Assembly (NCBI GenBank): GCA_965178125.1
Contig: OZ237738.1
Location: forward strand, 248,001 to 312,000
DNA: 64,000 nucleotides
Reading direction: 5' to 3'
DNA from: Bilabrum cf. latius
Lineage: Eukaryota > Bigyra: Bicosoecida > Bigyra > Bicosoecida
The notes under the pieces: generated by a model
What the model was told of the DNA's origin: nothing
What the model saw: the letters and a program-made list of their open reading frames with translations, nothing else
Databases searched by the model: none
Part shown: positions 26,544 to 36,900 of the stretch, piece after piece
How positions within the stretch are numbered: the first letter of the stretch is position 1
Layout of the letters: each line of letters starts with the position of its first letter
Position numbers and translations under genes: made by a program

Positions 26544-29500
26544 TCAGCGCAGTCCCAGTCGCCCGGCTTCGGCTCGTGCCAGCCTTGCCTCCGCACCACC
26601 TGCCCCTCTCCCTGCTGGGCGGCCCCTCTCCCGATCCCGCTGGAACGCGGACTGTGACGGCTCCCTGCCCCCGCCCCTGCCCCTCCCCCTACCTCGTCCC
26701 CCGCCCCTGCCAACCCCTCTACCACCGCCTCGCCCGCGACCCCGCTCCCCGAACCTTCCCCTCCCCGGGCTCCCGCCACGGCCCCTTCCTCCTCTCCCTC
26801 CCCCTCTCCCTCTGAACCCACCCCCTCGCCCACCACCTCGCCCGCCCCTGCCAGAGCCACCCTCCGCTCGGTGCCTCTTGCCACCCCCGTCGCCTTCTTC
26901 CCCACCGTCCATCTCGCTGTCTGCGCCTTCCCCACCGCCCGACTCGCCATCTCGCTGCCTCGGCCGCTTGCTACCCAACGCGTGCCCGGGCCCGTGCCCC
27001 CCTCCACCGGAGGATTGTTCCTTGGCGCGCCGCTTCGAGGCCTCCTTCCTCCTCTCTAGGACCTTAACCTTGGCGACGTTCTCCACGGCAAACTCCACAA
27101 TCAGCCTGGGCCTATCCTCTGCCTTTCTTGCCATGGCCCCCTTGCCGCCTACCGCGGCCCAAGCGTACTCCGGGTTGTTGTTCAGCACGCGCAGCGCCGC
27201 CAGAGCGTGCACGTGCTCCGCGAACTCGATAAAGGCGTACCCCTTCGACTTCGCGGTGACACCGTCCTCCTCCAGCCGCACCCTCCCCGTCTTGGCGTCT
27301 GCTCGCTCCCGGAACAAAATCACCTTGGTGACGCGCGGCTTGGGGTTCTGCTTGGCGGGTTGCAGGGTGGGATCGCCCTCGTCCGAACCCACCATGCCGC
27401 TCCCCATGCCCTCATTGGCTGCGTCCAGGAAGAGGCCCCTGAGGTCGGGCTCTGCTAGAGACTTGGAGATGCCTCGCACGCTCAGCCGCGTGGGGGAGAG
27501 GAAGAACAGAGGGGACTGCAGCTTTGACTTGCGCTCCGCGGCGGACCGCACGCGCCTCTCCAGATCCGTCTTTGGCATGCTCAGCGCCTCCTCCGAGTCG
27601 GGTCTCACGCGGCCCTCCTCGGCGAGGTACAGGTGCCGCTTGTCGTACCTGCGCCCGTCCGCTCCCACACGAGCGTCCGCGTCCTCGCCACGTGCCGCTG
27701 CCAGGGCGGCCTTGGTGAGCTTCTCAGCCCTGGACTTGCCGATCGCGAGATCGATCTGAAGCGGCCGACCCTGCATCCAGATGCCCGCCGCACTGGAGCC
27801 ACCAACTGCATCGCTGCTCGCAGCCGCAGCCGAAGAGGCCGAAGATGACGACGCAGGGGCGGCACCTGAGCCCTCGCCAGCTGCGCCCGCAGCAGACTCG
27901 GCGGCTCCCGCAGCAAGCATAGCAGCCTGTGTCGAGTCCTGATCGAAGAACTGCACGAACGCAGAGCCCCTAGGCCGATCCAGCACGCGGTCCATGACGA
28001 TGCGGGCGTACCTCACGGGACCAAACTCACGGAAGACGGCCTTGATGCCGTCCTCGGTCGCGTCAAAGGGGAGGTTGCGGACAAAGAGGGTCTTGTTCTC
28101 GTGCACGTCTGGCTTGGGCTGTGCCGCAGCTGGCGCATCCGGCTCTGCCTTCTCGCCGGCTTCTCCAGTCTCGTCCTCGCCCTCGCCCTCGTCACTGTCG
28201 CTATCGCTGTCACTATCGCTGCCAGAGCCAGAATCGGATCCGTCATCACCAGCCTCGACATCGCTGTCTTCACTTTGCATCGCTGCGGCACCGCTTGCTG
28301 CTCCCTTGCCTTCAGCGGCGCCCTGGCTGGCATCGCCGTCGCCGCCGCTACCCTTCTCGCTCCCAGAATCTCTGTCGCTATCGCTATCGCTTCCATCTTC
28401 CTCCTACTTTCCCTCTTCTTTTGCCTTTGCCATGTCAGCCACTGCCTACTGGTACTCGGTCTTGCCTAGCGCCCAATCAACGGCCACCGGCCTCCCACGC
28501 AGCTTTGTGCCGTTCACTGCGCGCATCGCGTACACCGCGTCTGCCCTGCACACGAACGTGACGAAAGCAAATCCCCGGTGCATGGGACTCCTGCCCTTGC
28601 CCTTGCCCTTCTTGCCGTCATCCCCTGCCTTGGCTGCGTCGCCCGAGGCCCCAGCCCCGGAAGCAGGGGGCCCAGAGGAGGCGGCAGACTCGCCGTCCTT
28701 AAGCGGCAGGTGCACCTGCTCCACTGGGCCGTGCACCTTGAACTTGGCAAAGATGTCCTGCTCCGTCGCGAGGAAGTGCAGGTTGCGCACGATCAGCCTA
28801 GCTCTGGCCCTGGCGCGAGGCCCCTTGAGAACCTGTGAACCCACCCTCGCCCTCAGCATGTACCCCTGCAAAGTGTGCCTGTCCAGCCTCTTCTGCACGG
28901 CCTCGCACAGCTCCGGGGTAACCAGCCGGTACTCTGCCCACACCCCTGTCCAGCTGGTGGGACTGCCCAGCGGGAACCGATAGCTGGCAATGCCCACGGA
29001 GCGCCCGTCACCCTCCACGGCCATGGCCGCGAGACCGGACTGGGACGGCTTGGCGGCCTCACCGCCCTCACCACCCTTGCCACCGGCAGAGGCAGACGCT
29101 GGCTCCTATGCTGCTTCCGGTTTATCTGTATCAGTCGGTGATTTTCCTTTGCCCTTCTTGCCCTTGCCCTTCTTGCCCTTGCCTCCCGCTGCAGGAACCC
29201 CCGCCGCCTTCCGCTTGGCCTCCAGGACGCACTGCTAGCAGGCCTTCCTAACTTTCTTGTACAGCTTCTTAGGGGCAAAATTGGGAGGAAGGCCCCAAAT
29301 ATGTACCACTGCGCCCCGGTCGCCCTGGTCTCCTCCGCCCAGCGCTTTGTCCCCGATATTCGCCGACGATGAGGAAGCCGAAGAAGCTGTGCTTCGACCG
29401 GCGTCCTGGGCTCGACCCCGCCCACCAGTGCTATCTTGCCTAGAACGTTCTCCCTTAGGCTTGGCAAGAGAGACGTCGATCTTTCTACCGTTGATTTCTC

Positions 29501-29824
29501 GCCCACCGAGACGGATGGTTGCCTCTTTGGCATCATCCGGTACGGAGCTGCGAGGAGCGAATACAACCAGAGTTTGTGAAATAGGAGGGTGATAATCATA
29601 GCTCCAAATCATTGTTTGGATAATGTATGTTTTCCTTACAACTGCACAAATCCAAATCCCTTGGATTCTCCGGCGGAGTCCCGAATCAAGAATGCTCGCT
29701 GCACAGGCCCAGCTTCACTAAAGTGATCCTAAAGCTACTCTTCAGTCACATCAGACGCAATTCTCCGCACAAATACCGTACAATCATTCTTAGATTGCCG
29801 TCCAAATGCAGCTCCAGCCGCCAT
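26544..29824 (-). CDS. RBM28: RBM28/Nop4-like nucleolar RNA-binding protein, four RRMs, two exons
   Basis: Exons 29824-29640 and 29547-26544 give 1,062 residues ending in TGA. Four RRMs are seen. RRM1 is split by the intron ('CTVFVRRIASDVTEE', RNP1 'KGFGFVQF'). RRM2 is around 28800-28460 ('ARLIVRNLHF', 'RGFAFVTF', 'GRPVAVDWALGK'). RRM3 is around 28110-27740 ('KTLFVRNLPFDATED', 'RGSAFVQF'). RRM4 is around 27510-27080 ('TRLSVRGISKSLAE', 'KGYAFIEF', 'LNNNPEYAW'). The order, the VAVDWA and LxxNNPE motifs and the acidic linker before RRM3 match RBM28/Nop4, a factor of large-subunit ribosome biogenesis in the nucleolus. An unusually long Arg/Gly-rich tail follows. TAG codons at 29735, 29729, 29235, 29106, 28446 and 28404 are in frame; the first falls at the RRM1 helix position that is Gln in my recollection of human RBM28. 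Confidence 0.9.
26610..26880 (-). repeat. Arg/Gly-rich (RGG) tail of the RBM28-like protein
   Basis: About 90 codons encode near-continuous GRGGG/RGRG units, visible as C-rich sequence on the + strand. RGG tails commonly bind RNA or are arginine-methylated; I do not know this feature in animal or yeast RBM28/Nop4. Confidence 0.8.
29548..29639 (-). other. RBM28 intron (92 bp, phase 2)
   Basis: Donor TT|GTAAGG and acceptor CTCGCAG|CTCCG. Splicing rebuilds a TTC codon and the RNP1 strand 'KGFGFVQF' followed by 'SVPDDAKEA', exactly the expected RRM pattern. Confidence 0.93.
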
Positions 29825-30095
29825 ACCGCGAGTATTTATTGCACTTGCACCTGGAGAGCTGTGTACCCCTTCCGAGTCGAAAACGGAGCGTTCCTTTATG
29901 AGAAAAGAAGGTTCATCAACCCACGGCAACAAAACGACCTCCTTCGCCTCAATTGCTTGGCATTGAAGTATTGATACCAAATTTATAATTATCGTCGCGG
30001 TCTTCAGCGAAATCTTTTTCTTAGGCTGGGAATCGTGCATCTTTGAATCCACCACACCGCCGCGTCTCCACAGTTGAACGGAAACATTCGCCGGG
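29825..30095. promoter_or_regulatory. 271-bp divergent promoter region
   Basis: It lies between the ATG of the RBM28-like gene (minus) and the ATG of the coiled-coil gene (plus), so it must serve both. It is clearly AT-richer than the flanking coding sequence. No specific element was recognised. Confidence 0.5.
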
Positions 30096-31667
30096 ATGCC
30101 AAAGCGCTCCGGTGGCCGACTGAACAAGAAAAAGCTGCTCGTTCGATCAAAGAGAGCTGCAGATGAGCTCCGAAGAAGGCGCTTACGAAAAGAGCAGCTC
30201 ATGCAGGAACGTATAGTGGTTGCGTCAAGGGAGTTGGCATCCCTTGAGGCTCAGATCGAGGCCGCCAGGAGCAGTTCAGGGGCAGCGTCTTCCAATTCAT
30301 CGTATCGAGATCAATTGAAGCGGCAAAGAGATGCGAAAAAGTAGTACTTGGCGGAGCTGCAGCGTGAGGCAGATCCGTCGACGGAGCTGGAGCGGGTCGA
30401 TGCAGCGATCACAGCCGCGAAGGAGCTCCATTAGGCAGAGCAGATTGCGCGATAGGAGAAATTTCGAAAAGAGGCACTTCTAGAGCACCGCAGGCAGATC
30501 ATCAAGCTGGGAAGGCCGGCGTTGCATCCGCGCGCGTTCGTGGTGGACCAGCCCGAGCAGCTGCTCATCGGTCGCAAGCACGTGCCCCTGGGCGAGTCGG
30601 ACCCCTCGCTGCTGAGGATGGGGTGGCACCGGGATGACTACCGGTTGCCAGCGGGCCAGGCTGATTTCAAGAAGGCCAAGGAGGGCAAGGGCTTCGGGCC
30701 CGTGCGGTCCACCGGGAGTCTCCGGCTGGGGGGGGTGGGGGACCAAGTCAGAGAGGGCGGGGCGGCGCCACCAGCGGCCATCACGCGGGACTCCCTGCCC
30801 ACCGAGGGGGCGGCGAGACACCCCCGCGCGTGGCAGAGCGCCGACGCGGTGGGCAGGGAGTTCCACAGGTACGACTACTTCCGGCCTCCTACGGCCCACG
30901 AGGCCAAGATGGCAGCCCTGCTGACCCAGCCGGACCGGATCAGGTACCGGCCAGAGGACCAGGGCATGCCCGCGTGGCGGGCCACGGACGGGCAGGACGG
31001 GCAGCTGCAGCGGGGTTTCTCGAGGGTGCCCCGCGACGATGAGGTGCTCGGCTTGATGGAGGAGCGGAAGGAGCGCGAGACGTTCAGCAAGCTCGGCATC
31101 GAGCTGCCGACGAGCGTGCACCAGCGAGCCGCGGAGGAGGCACAGAGGAGGCGGCCAGTCCCAGCGCCCCACGCTGCGCTTCTGAGACGCGGGCGGGCAG
31201 CGATGGGCATCCCGAGAGCCGCACTGGTGGCGGCACAGCGAACTGGATCGAACCTTCTCTCAGACCCGAGGCTGGGCGGGCGGCGGGCTGTGGCCGCCGC
31301 TGCTGTCTCGGCGCAGAAGTAGGGCAGCCAAGGGCCCGTGGAGGGTCACTGGTCAACGTCAAATAGACCAGCAGGGCCGCGCCAGGCGAGCGCTGCATCC
31401 GCCAAAGTGAATGAGCTTGTGGGTGACGCGCTGTCTCGCACTCGCGCTTTCCAAGAGGCCAGGGCTGCTTCTCGCAGCCTGGCACTCTCCCGCTCCCGCC
31501 GGCTCGGGCCGGGGTCGAGAGGAGGTGCCGGTGTGGGGCTGCCGCCGATTCGCGACCCGACGGGGCAGGTGTGGGGATCGGCCGAGCGTCATGGTTTGCA
31601 GCGTGGACCGGGGCGCGGAGGCGAAAAGTCCAAGACCATGCGACCAGGGTTTGGAGGGCTAGCGTGA
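30096..31667 (+). CDS. Coiled-coil protein of unknown function
   Basis: 523 residues from ATG 30096 to TGA 31665-31667. Residues 1-60 are basic ('NKKKLLVRSKRAADEL'). Residues about 20-150 are charged heptad-like helix rich in Glu, Gln, Arg and Leu. The rest is polar, Arg/Gly/Pro-rich, with scattered aromatic motifs ('MGWHRDDYRLP', 'FHRYDYFRPP') that look like short structural ligands. Three TAG codons (30342, 30432, 30453) fall inside the coiled coil, where Gln fits (for example Lys-Glu-Leu-His-[TAG]-Ala-Glu-Gln), and one at 31320 lies downstream. Family not recognised. It ends only 10 bp before the next gene on the same strand. Confidence 0.75.
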
Positions 31668-31677
31668 CGATCGCCAA

Positions 31678-33831
31678 ATGTTGCCAGTGGAGTTGTCGCT
31701 ACAAAAACGTATCAAATGTGCTATCACCTGCACGGGTAAGGTTGACCACGAACCTATTCAAATGTCAGGGTATCAATCAAGACAGTCAAGGCTTCAAGCC
31801 GCGGGAAAATCTGCTGTGGACTCTGCAGCTTTGCAAGAGCACCTGGTCCAGAACCTCAACCTTGGCGACCCCTTTGGGCGAAACAAACGGCGATAGCGGG
31901 TCCCACGCCAACCCAAGAAAGACTCAAATGTGGTACGACGGGTATCGGCCGTTTCTCGAAGCAAACGACCGGCAGGAGGCGCTGCTGCATCGGAGAAAAC
32001 GGCCGGAGCACCAACGGCAACTACGCACGTACGATCCCGACTGGACAGGCATCTAGGCGTCAAGCGCGCGACGAGCGATACTGTGTCCATTATTGAGTCA
32101 AATCCAGTTGTTTCGCTCCGCTAGAGGGGATTCAAACCTCCTAGAATTGAAGCTGGCAAGCTGGTGGACGAGACTTACGATCTCTGGCAATGCGAGTAGT
32201 GCAGCAAGCTAAACCCGCCCACAAAAGACAAGTGCAGGTTATGCAGTGCACAGCGACCGACTCAATTCAAGACGGCCGAGCCGGTCAGCTTGAGCCTGGC
32301 GCAGAAGCGAGGACTCGTGCCAGCGCCTGCGAAGCGAATGTCTGAGACGGAGTGGCACGACGTCGAACGCGGGGCAGTTGCCCGGGGGATGGCGGAGCAA
32401 GACTGCCCCATTTGCATGGATGCGTTGGGACTTCGAGAGCACCTGGTCACGAGCTGTGGCCATCTGTTTCACACGGCCTGCCTGCTGCAGTTTGAGCGGT
32501 TTTCCCGGCTGCCTGCAAGCGCCCGCACGTGCCCCGTGTGCAGACACCCGGGCTACGAGAGGAAAAGCTCCCGGGTCGGGGTTCATCCCCACCGATTGGC
32601 TGCCGTGGTAGCACTGCAGGCCGCCTGGCGAGGCGCGCGCACGCGCCAAGCGGTCTCTCAGCTGCGCCGGCGGTTCTACTTGAGCGGCAAGGGAGACGCG
32701 CCCTCCCGCCGGCGGTTCTTCGCCGAGGCCGTGGGGAGAGCCACTGCAAAGCTGGAAATTGCGGTGCAGCGGTCGCAGGGGAGGATTGACGCGCTGATGG
32801 GGGAACTGGACCGCAGCGCGGAGGAGGCACGGGAGGTCATGGCGAGGGCGCTCGAGATGGCGCACGGGCGGCGAGCCAGGCAGGTGGCCTCGATCGAGAG
32901 GGAGTTTGGCGTGAGACTTGCAGGCGGCAGGGAGTCCCAAAACTCTGCTGCGACTAGCGCAATGGAAACAGCGACTCGTGCAGGCAATAAGGGCGACCCC
33001 GGTTCTGCGATAGGGGCGGCAATGACCCGATTCGGCATCGAACTCAGTGCTTCGAGCCTTGGGCTGCAAGTGCCCAGCGCGTCTGGCGATGGCCCCGCAT
33101 CCTCGCTAGGCGGTGGGTCCGATTATCACCGTGTCCCCATGGGGGACCCCGGGGAGGGAAGATCAAGTCCAGCATGCCGGCAGGCTCGCGTGCAGGCAGT
33201 GGACAGCGATGCAGAAGTGGCTGCGCGGGCGATCCACGGCTTGGCAGCTGATCGGGGCGTTGCAGGGAGCGGGAGCGCTGGCTCAGCATCGGTGACCAGC
33301 GAGACAAATGGGGGTGCACCGTCAAGACGAAAGCCGTGGAAGTACACCACCAGTATTGAGGGCGTGTCGGCCGGGGCGTGGACCAATGCACTCGAGAGGT
33401 GCGCCCGACGGATGGCTCCAGACGTGGGTGCCAGTGCCAGTGGCACTGGGAGGGAGGCCAAGCCGAGCACCGAGCCTTCAGGTGACTGTCCCGTGTGCCT
33501 TGTGCCCTTGCTCGACAGCTTAGACCAAGCAGCCGTGCCGCCTGGGTCACTGCCAGCCAAAACGTCCTCGGCAGGGTCTGCAACCGGTGCAGGCAAGAAA
33601 AGCGGAGTACTAGCCGCTGAGAGTTCCTCCGCTGCCAAGTCCATGGTGCTGCTCTAGTGCTCTCACGTGTTTCACAAGGACTGCCTTGCGTCGTTTGCGC
33701 GATTCTGCACAGGTCACGGCAAGGCCATGAGCTGCCCTGTATGTAGGGCTATCAAGCCGGCAGCAAGGGCCGTGGATCCGGTGAGGCTTGTGGCGGCATA
33801 CAGGGACGGCGCCGTCATGCCGGCCCTGTGA
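31678..33831 (+). CDS. RNF32: RNF32-like double RING-H2/IQ protein with an added RanBP2-type zinc finger
   Basis: 717 residues from ATG 31678 (alternative in-frame ATG 31762) to TGA 33829-33831. An N-terminal 'ALQEHLVQNLNL' motif and 'SLSLAQKRGLVPAP' resemble human RNF32. Residues about 170-190 (32185-32250) form W-x-C-x2-C-x3-N-x6-C-x2-C, a RanBP2-type finger that I do not know in human RNF32. RING-H2 1 starts at residue 243 ('CPICMDAL', 'TSCGHLFHTACL', 'CPVCRHPG'). An IQ motif is near 310-335 ('LQAAWRGARTRQAVSQLRRR'). RING-H2 2 starts near 604 ('CPVCLVPL', 'CSHVFHKDCL', 'CPVCRAIK'). Two RINGs flanking an IQ motif is the RNF32 signature; E3 ubiquitin ligase activity is the family expectation. 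TAG codons at 31894, 32122, 32197 (between the first two finger cysteines) and 33655 (just before the RING 2 Cys-Ser-His) are in frame. Confidence 0.86.
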
Positions 33832-33904
33832 TGCCGTAGATTCGATTGCGTAAAATAAAGTCAACTTCCTAAACTTCCTATTGTTGCAGGGCACATGCGG
33901 CCAG
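33832..33904. other. 73-bp convergent gap between RNF32 and MYB
   Basis: Short AT-rich spacer between two facing TGA stops. The 3' ends of both mRNAs must lie here or overlap. Confidence 0.5.
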
Positions 33905-36900
33905 TCACAGATCCTCCGATATGCTGCTAGGCTCCCGGGAGGTGGACGTGCTTCCAAGCACCTTGGGCGGCTTGGGCGGCACTGGGACCTTCTCAGCCGA
34001 ACGAGCCAGCTCGCCTCCCATGCCAACCTTCTTTCTGCCTCTTGATTGCCGCGCTGCACGGAGTGCCTCAGCGCCTGCCTGCGCCTGCCTGTGCAGCATC
34101 TAAGCAAGCACCGACGGGGGCGGCGGTGGCTCCACAGCCCGAACCGGCACCTCGATCCGCTTCTCAAGCGCAGCAGCCGTGGCTCCCAAATGGCCCTCAT
34201 CCCCCGAGAAAGTGTCGCCCCCTTCACCCTCTACCTCCCGATGCTCGTCAAGCTCATCGTCCGACGCTTCAGACTAGGCATCTGCGCTCCGGCTGCCGGA
34301 ATTTCGGGGGCTTCCCATCGCGCTCTGACTCCCCGACGCGAAGTGTCGCCTGGGCACGGCCATCTCCATGTCCTCTCCACCACGTCGACCGCCGCCGGTT
34401 GACATGGATCCGGAAGTTAGCATGCCGAGTTGGCCTTCTGATGCAATGCTATTGCTTCGAGACCGCAGATCGCCGAGCCTTACGGCTTTCGGGCCGTCTC
34501 GAGACATGGCAGCACCAGCGGACAGGATCGATCCGACGTCTACTGAGGTGGCAGACCCCCCTACCTTACCGGCAGCCGCGCCGCCTCGACTGCTATCGGA
34601 CGACCGAGAGCCGTCCCTGGACTAGCTGCCCGCGCTGCGGCCGAACAATGCACCCATCATGCGGCCCTTCGCAACGATCTTGGTGCCGGGCTTCACCAAC
34701 GGTGTTTGCTGGAACTCCATGGCCAGCAGCTGGGACGCGCCCGGCGCCCGGCCACTGGACGAAGTCAGCGAGGAGTTGTCCCCACTGTGGCCCTTGTTGT
34801 CTGCGATCGAGCTCTGCTCGAGCGCGCGGTCTAGCGTATCCATGTCCATTTGCTAGTTGCCTCCTCTCCCCGCGCGCGATCCCTCCGCCGATACCACAGA
34901 CCCAGTCGCAGAGTGTGCGTCCGTGCCGTCGAAGTTAGTCGATTCCGTGCAGGGGGCCGCGCCAGCGATAGCAGCGGAGGGGTGCCCGTATGGGTTGCCG
35001 CCCGTTCCCCTTGGTGTCAGGCTCCTGCCCAGAGATGAGGAGGGTGAGCCGCGCACGGCCCGGCGGTGCCTTGCATTGCCAGCCACGCCCAGCAACCTTC
35101 GCTCGCGGCCGCTCTCTGTGCTTACCGATGGCCTGCGCAGCACTGCTGCGGAACTCGGCAGCATGTCTCCCGAGGCGCCGCTCGCGTTCGACAGCAACCT
35201 ACGGACGCCGCTGGCTGGCGAATCAATGCCGCCGCCCCCATGGCTCTGATCAGAATCCATCGGCTGCTGCCCCGCGGCGGACTGCCGTACCCGTCTTTCC
35301 CTGGGGAAGAAATCGGAGCTTGCCGCCATGATGTCGGAGCTCGTCCAGCCGATGGGCGGCTCCACGGCGGGTCGGCCGCCGGAACGGCCCCCAGTAGAAC
35401 CTCTCGGCGAGTTGTTTGCAGAATGGCCTGGTGTGTCCCCGCCAAGCAGGTTGCTTGACGGGGTCTAAGCCGCACTGGTGCCCGGATCGAACGAAGTGGT
35501 GGCTAGCAGGCCAAGCCTGTCCTTCGCCGCACCCTGCACCTAGCTGGTGCGCTTTGATTGCTTCTTGCCTGGTCCTCCATTCCCACGGATCGGTCTTGAT
35601 TGCCCGCTTGCTTGGCTGCCGTGACTGGACTAGCTCCGAACATCCTCGTCTCGAAGTGCCTGCGCTGCCAGCTCGCTCAGCGGTGTGGAGTTGGAGTGCT
35701 GGCTGCCCCCGTCGTCGTCTGCCTGCCTCTGTTGCGCCGCCCTCTGCCTGCTGTTGTCGCTATCGTTCAGGTGACCCGACCGGTCTCCCGACAGCGACGT
35801 TGACTTGGTGCGGTTCTCAGAGGCAGTTGTGGAGCGCTCCTCGCTCTCGGCGCTGTGGGGCACAAAGGCCAGTGAGCCTGCCATTCTGGACTAGCCCCCA
35901 CTTCGATTGGACGATCCCTTACTCCGGTTAGGGACTGCCATGAAGGCCAGCGCATCTGCCACGATAGCGGTGCTCGCATCGGCGACACCACTCCGAGAGC
36001 CCACCGTCGACGAGATGTCGCTCGTCCGACCGCCACCTCGCTCCGTCTGACTGCGGGAGGGCAGGTCAGCGGGGAGGCCGTCCGAGCCGAGTGCACCCAG
36101 CTGCTGCTGCTAGCCTGATCCCCGCGACATGCCCGCAAGAGGCAGCTGAGGGACGAGGGGCGCTCCATTCGCGCTGGATCTTGCTTTTGCCTCGCCCCTC
36201 TGCTCCCTGCCGAGTCCCTTAGACCTGCTCGAGGTGGTGGTGGTGGCTCCATCCGACCGACTGTCGTCGTCCTGGTTGCGAGCAGTGAGGTCGCCGCCGT
36301 GAGGGCCTCGAGATGGGGAGTCCAGCTAGTCATCTGCCAGCTCGGCCAGCGCGACCAGTCCACTGGCGCCATGTGGCTTCTTCTTTCCGTGCGATTGCTG
36401 GCTCGGCAGGCTGCCGACAGATGCTGTTCCAATGCCCTGTGTCCGCAGCCTGGCCATCGTGGCCTCTCTCTCTCTTCGCTCCTCATACTGCTGCTCTAAA
36501 GTGCGCCTGCCCAGCTCTGCAAGCGCGAAGAAGTTGTGCACGCTGTCTATCTCCGTCGGTGCGGCGCTTGAGGAGCCTAGCGTGCCCTCGGTGGCGAGCA
36601 CCATCGCCGCGTCTGCTCCAAGCGGACCCACCCTGGGGAGCAAAGGCTGTGAACCGGCCCCATGGCTGCTGGATCCAGCAGAATCTGACGACACCGCTTG
36701 CATGCCGCCCCCATCCGCCAGCGTCCCAAGGTCGTCTGAGGACTCCACATACTACCGCTGCGGGAACCCGAGCATGCCCATGGGCACCGTGGAGCTCGCG
36801 CTGACAGCTTGATGCATGGGTGCCCCAGCCACTGCATAGCTGTGCACAAACTGCGGCTGGGCGCTCACCCCGATTTCTCCCTGGAAGTCCACGCTCATGG

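Noticed and set aside
27994-28983. Long + strand open frame of 329 codons opposite the RBM28-like gene, and similar antisense frames such as 20839-21477 and 935-1528 (minus)
   Set aside because: These are GC-rich shadow frames of real genes: low-complexity Ser/Pro/Arg translations without domains, lying over clear RRM or Lys-Gly coding sequence.
32126-32141. tRNA B-box-like sequence GGATTCAAACCTCC
   Set aside because: It lies inside the RNF32-like coding frame and I could find no cloverleaf partner arms.
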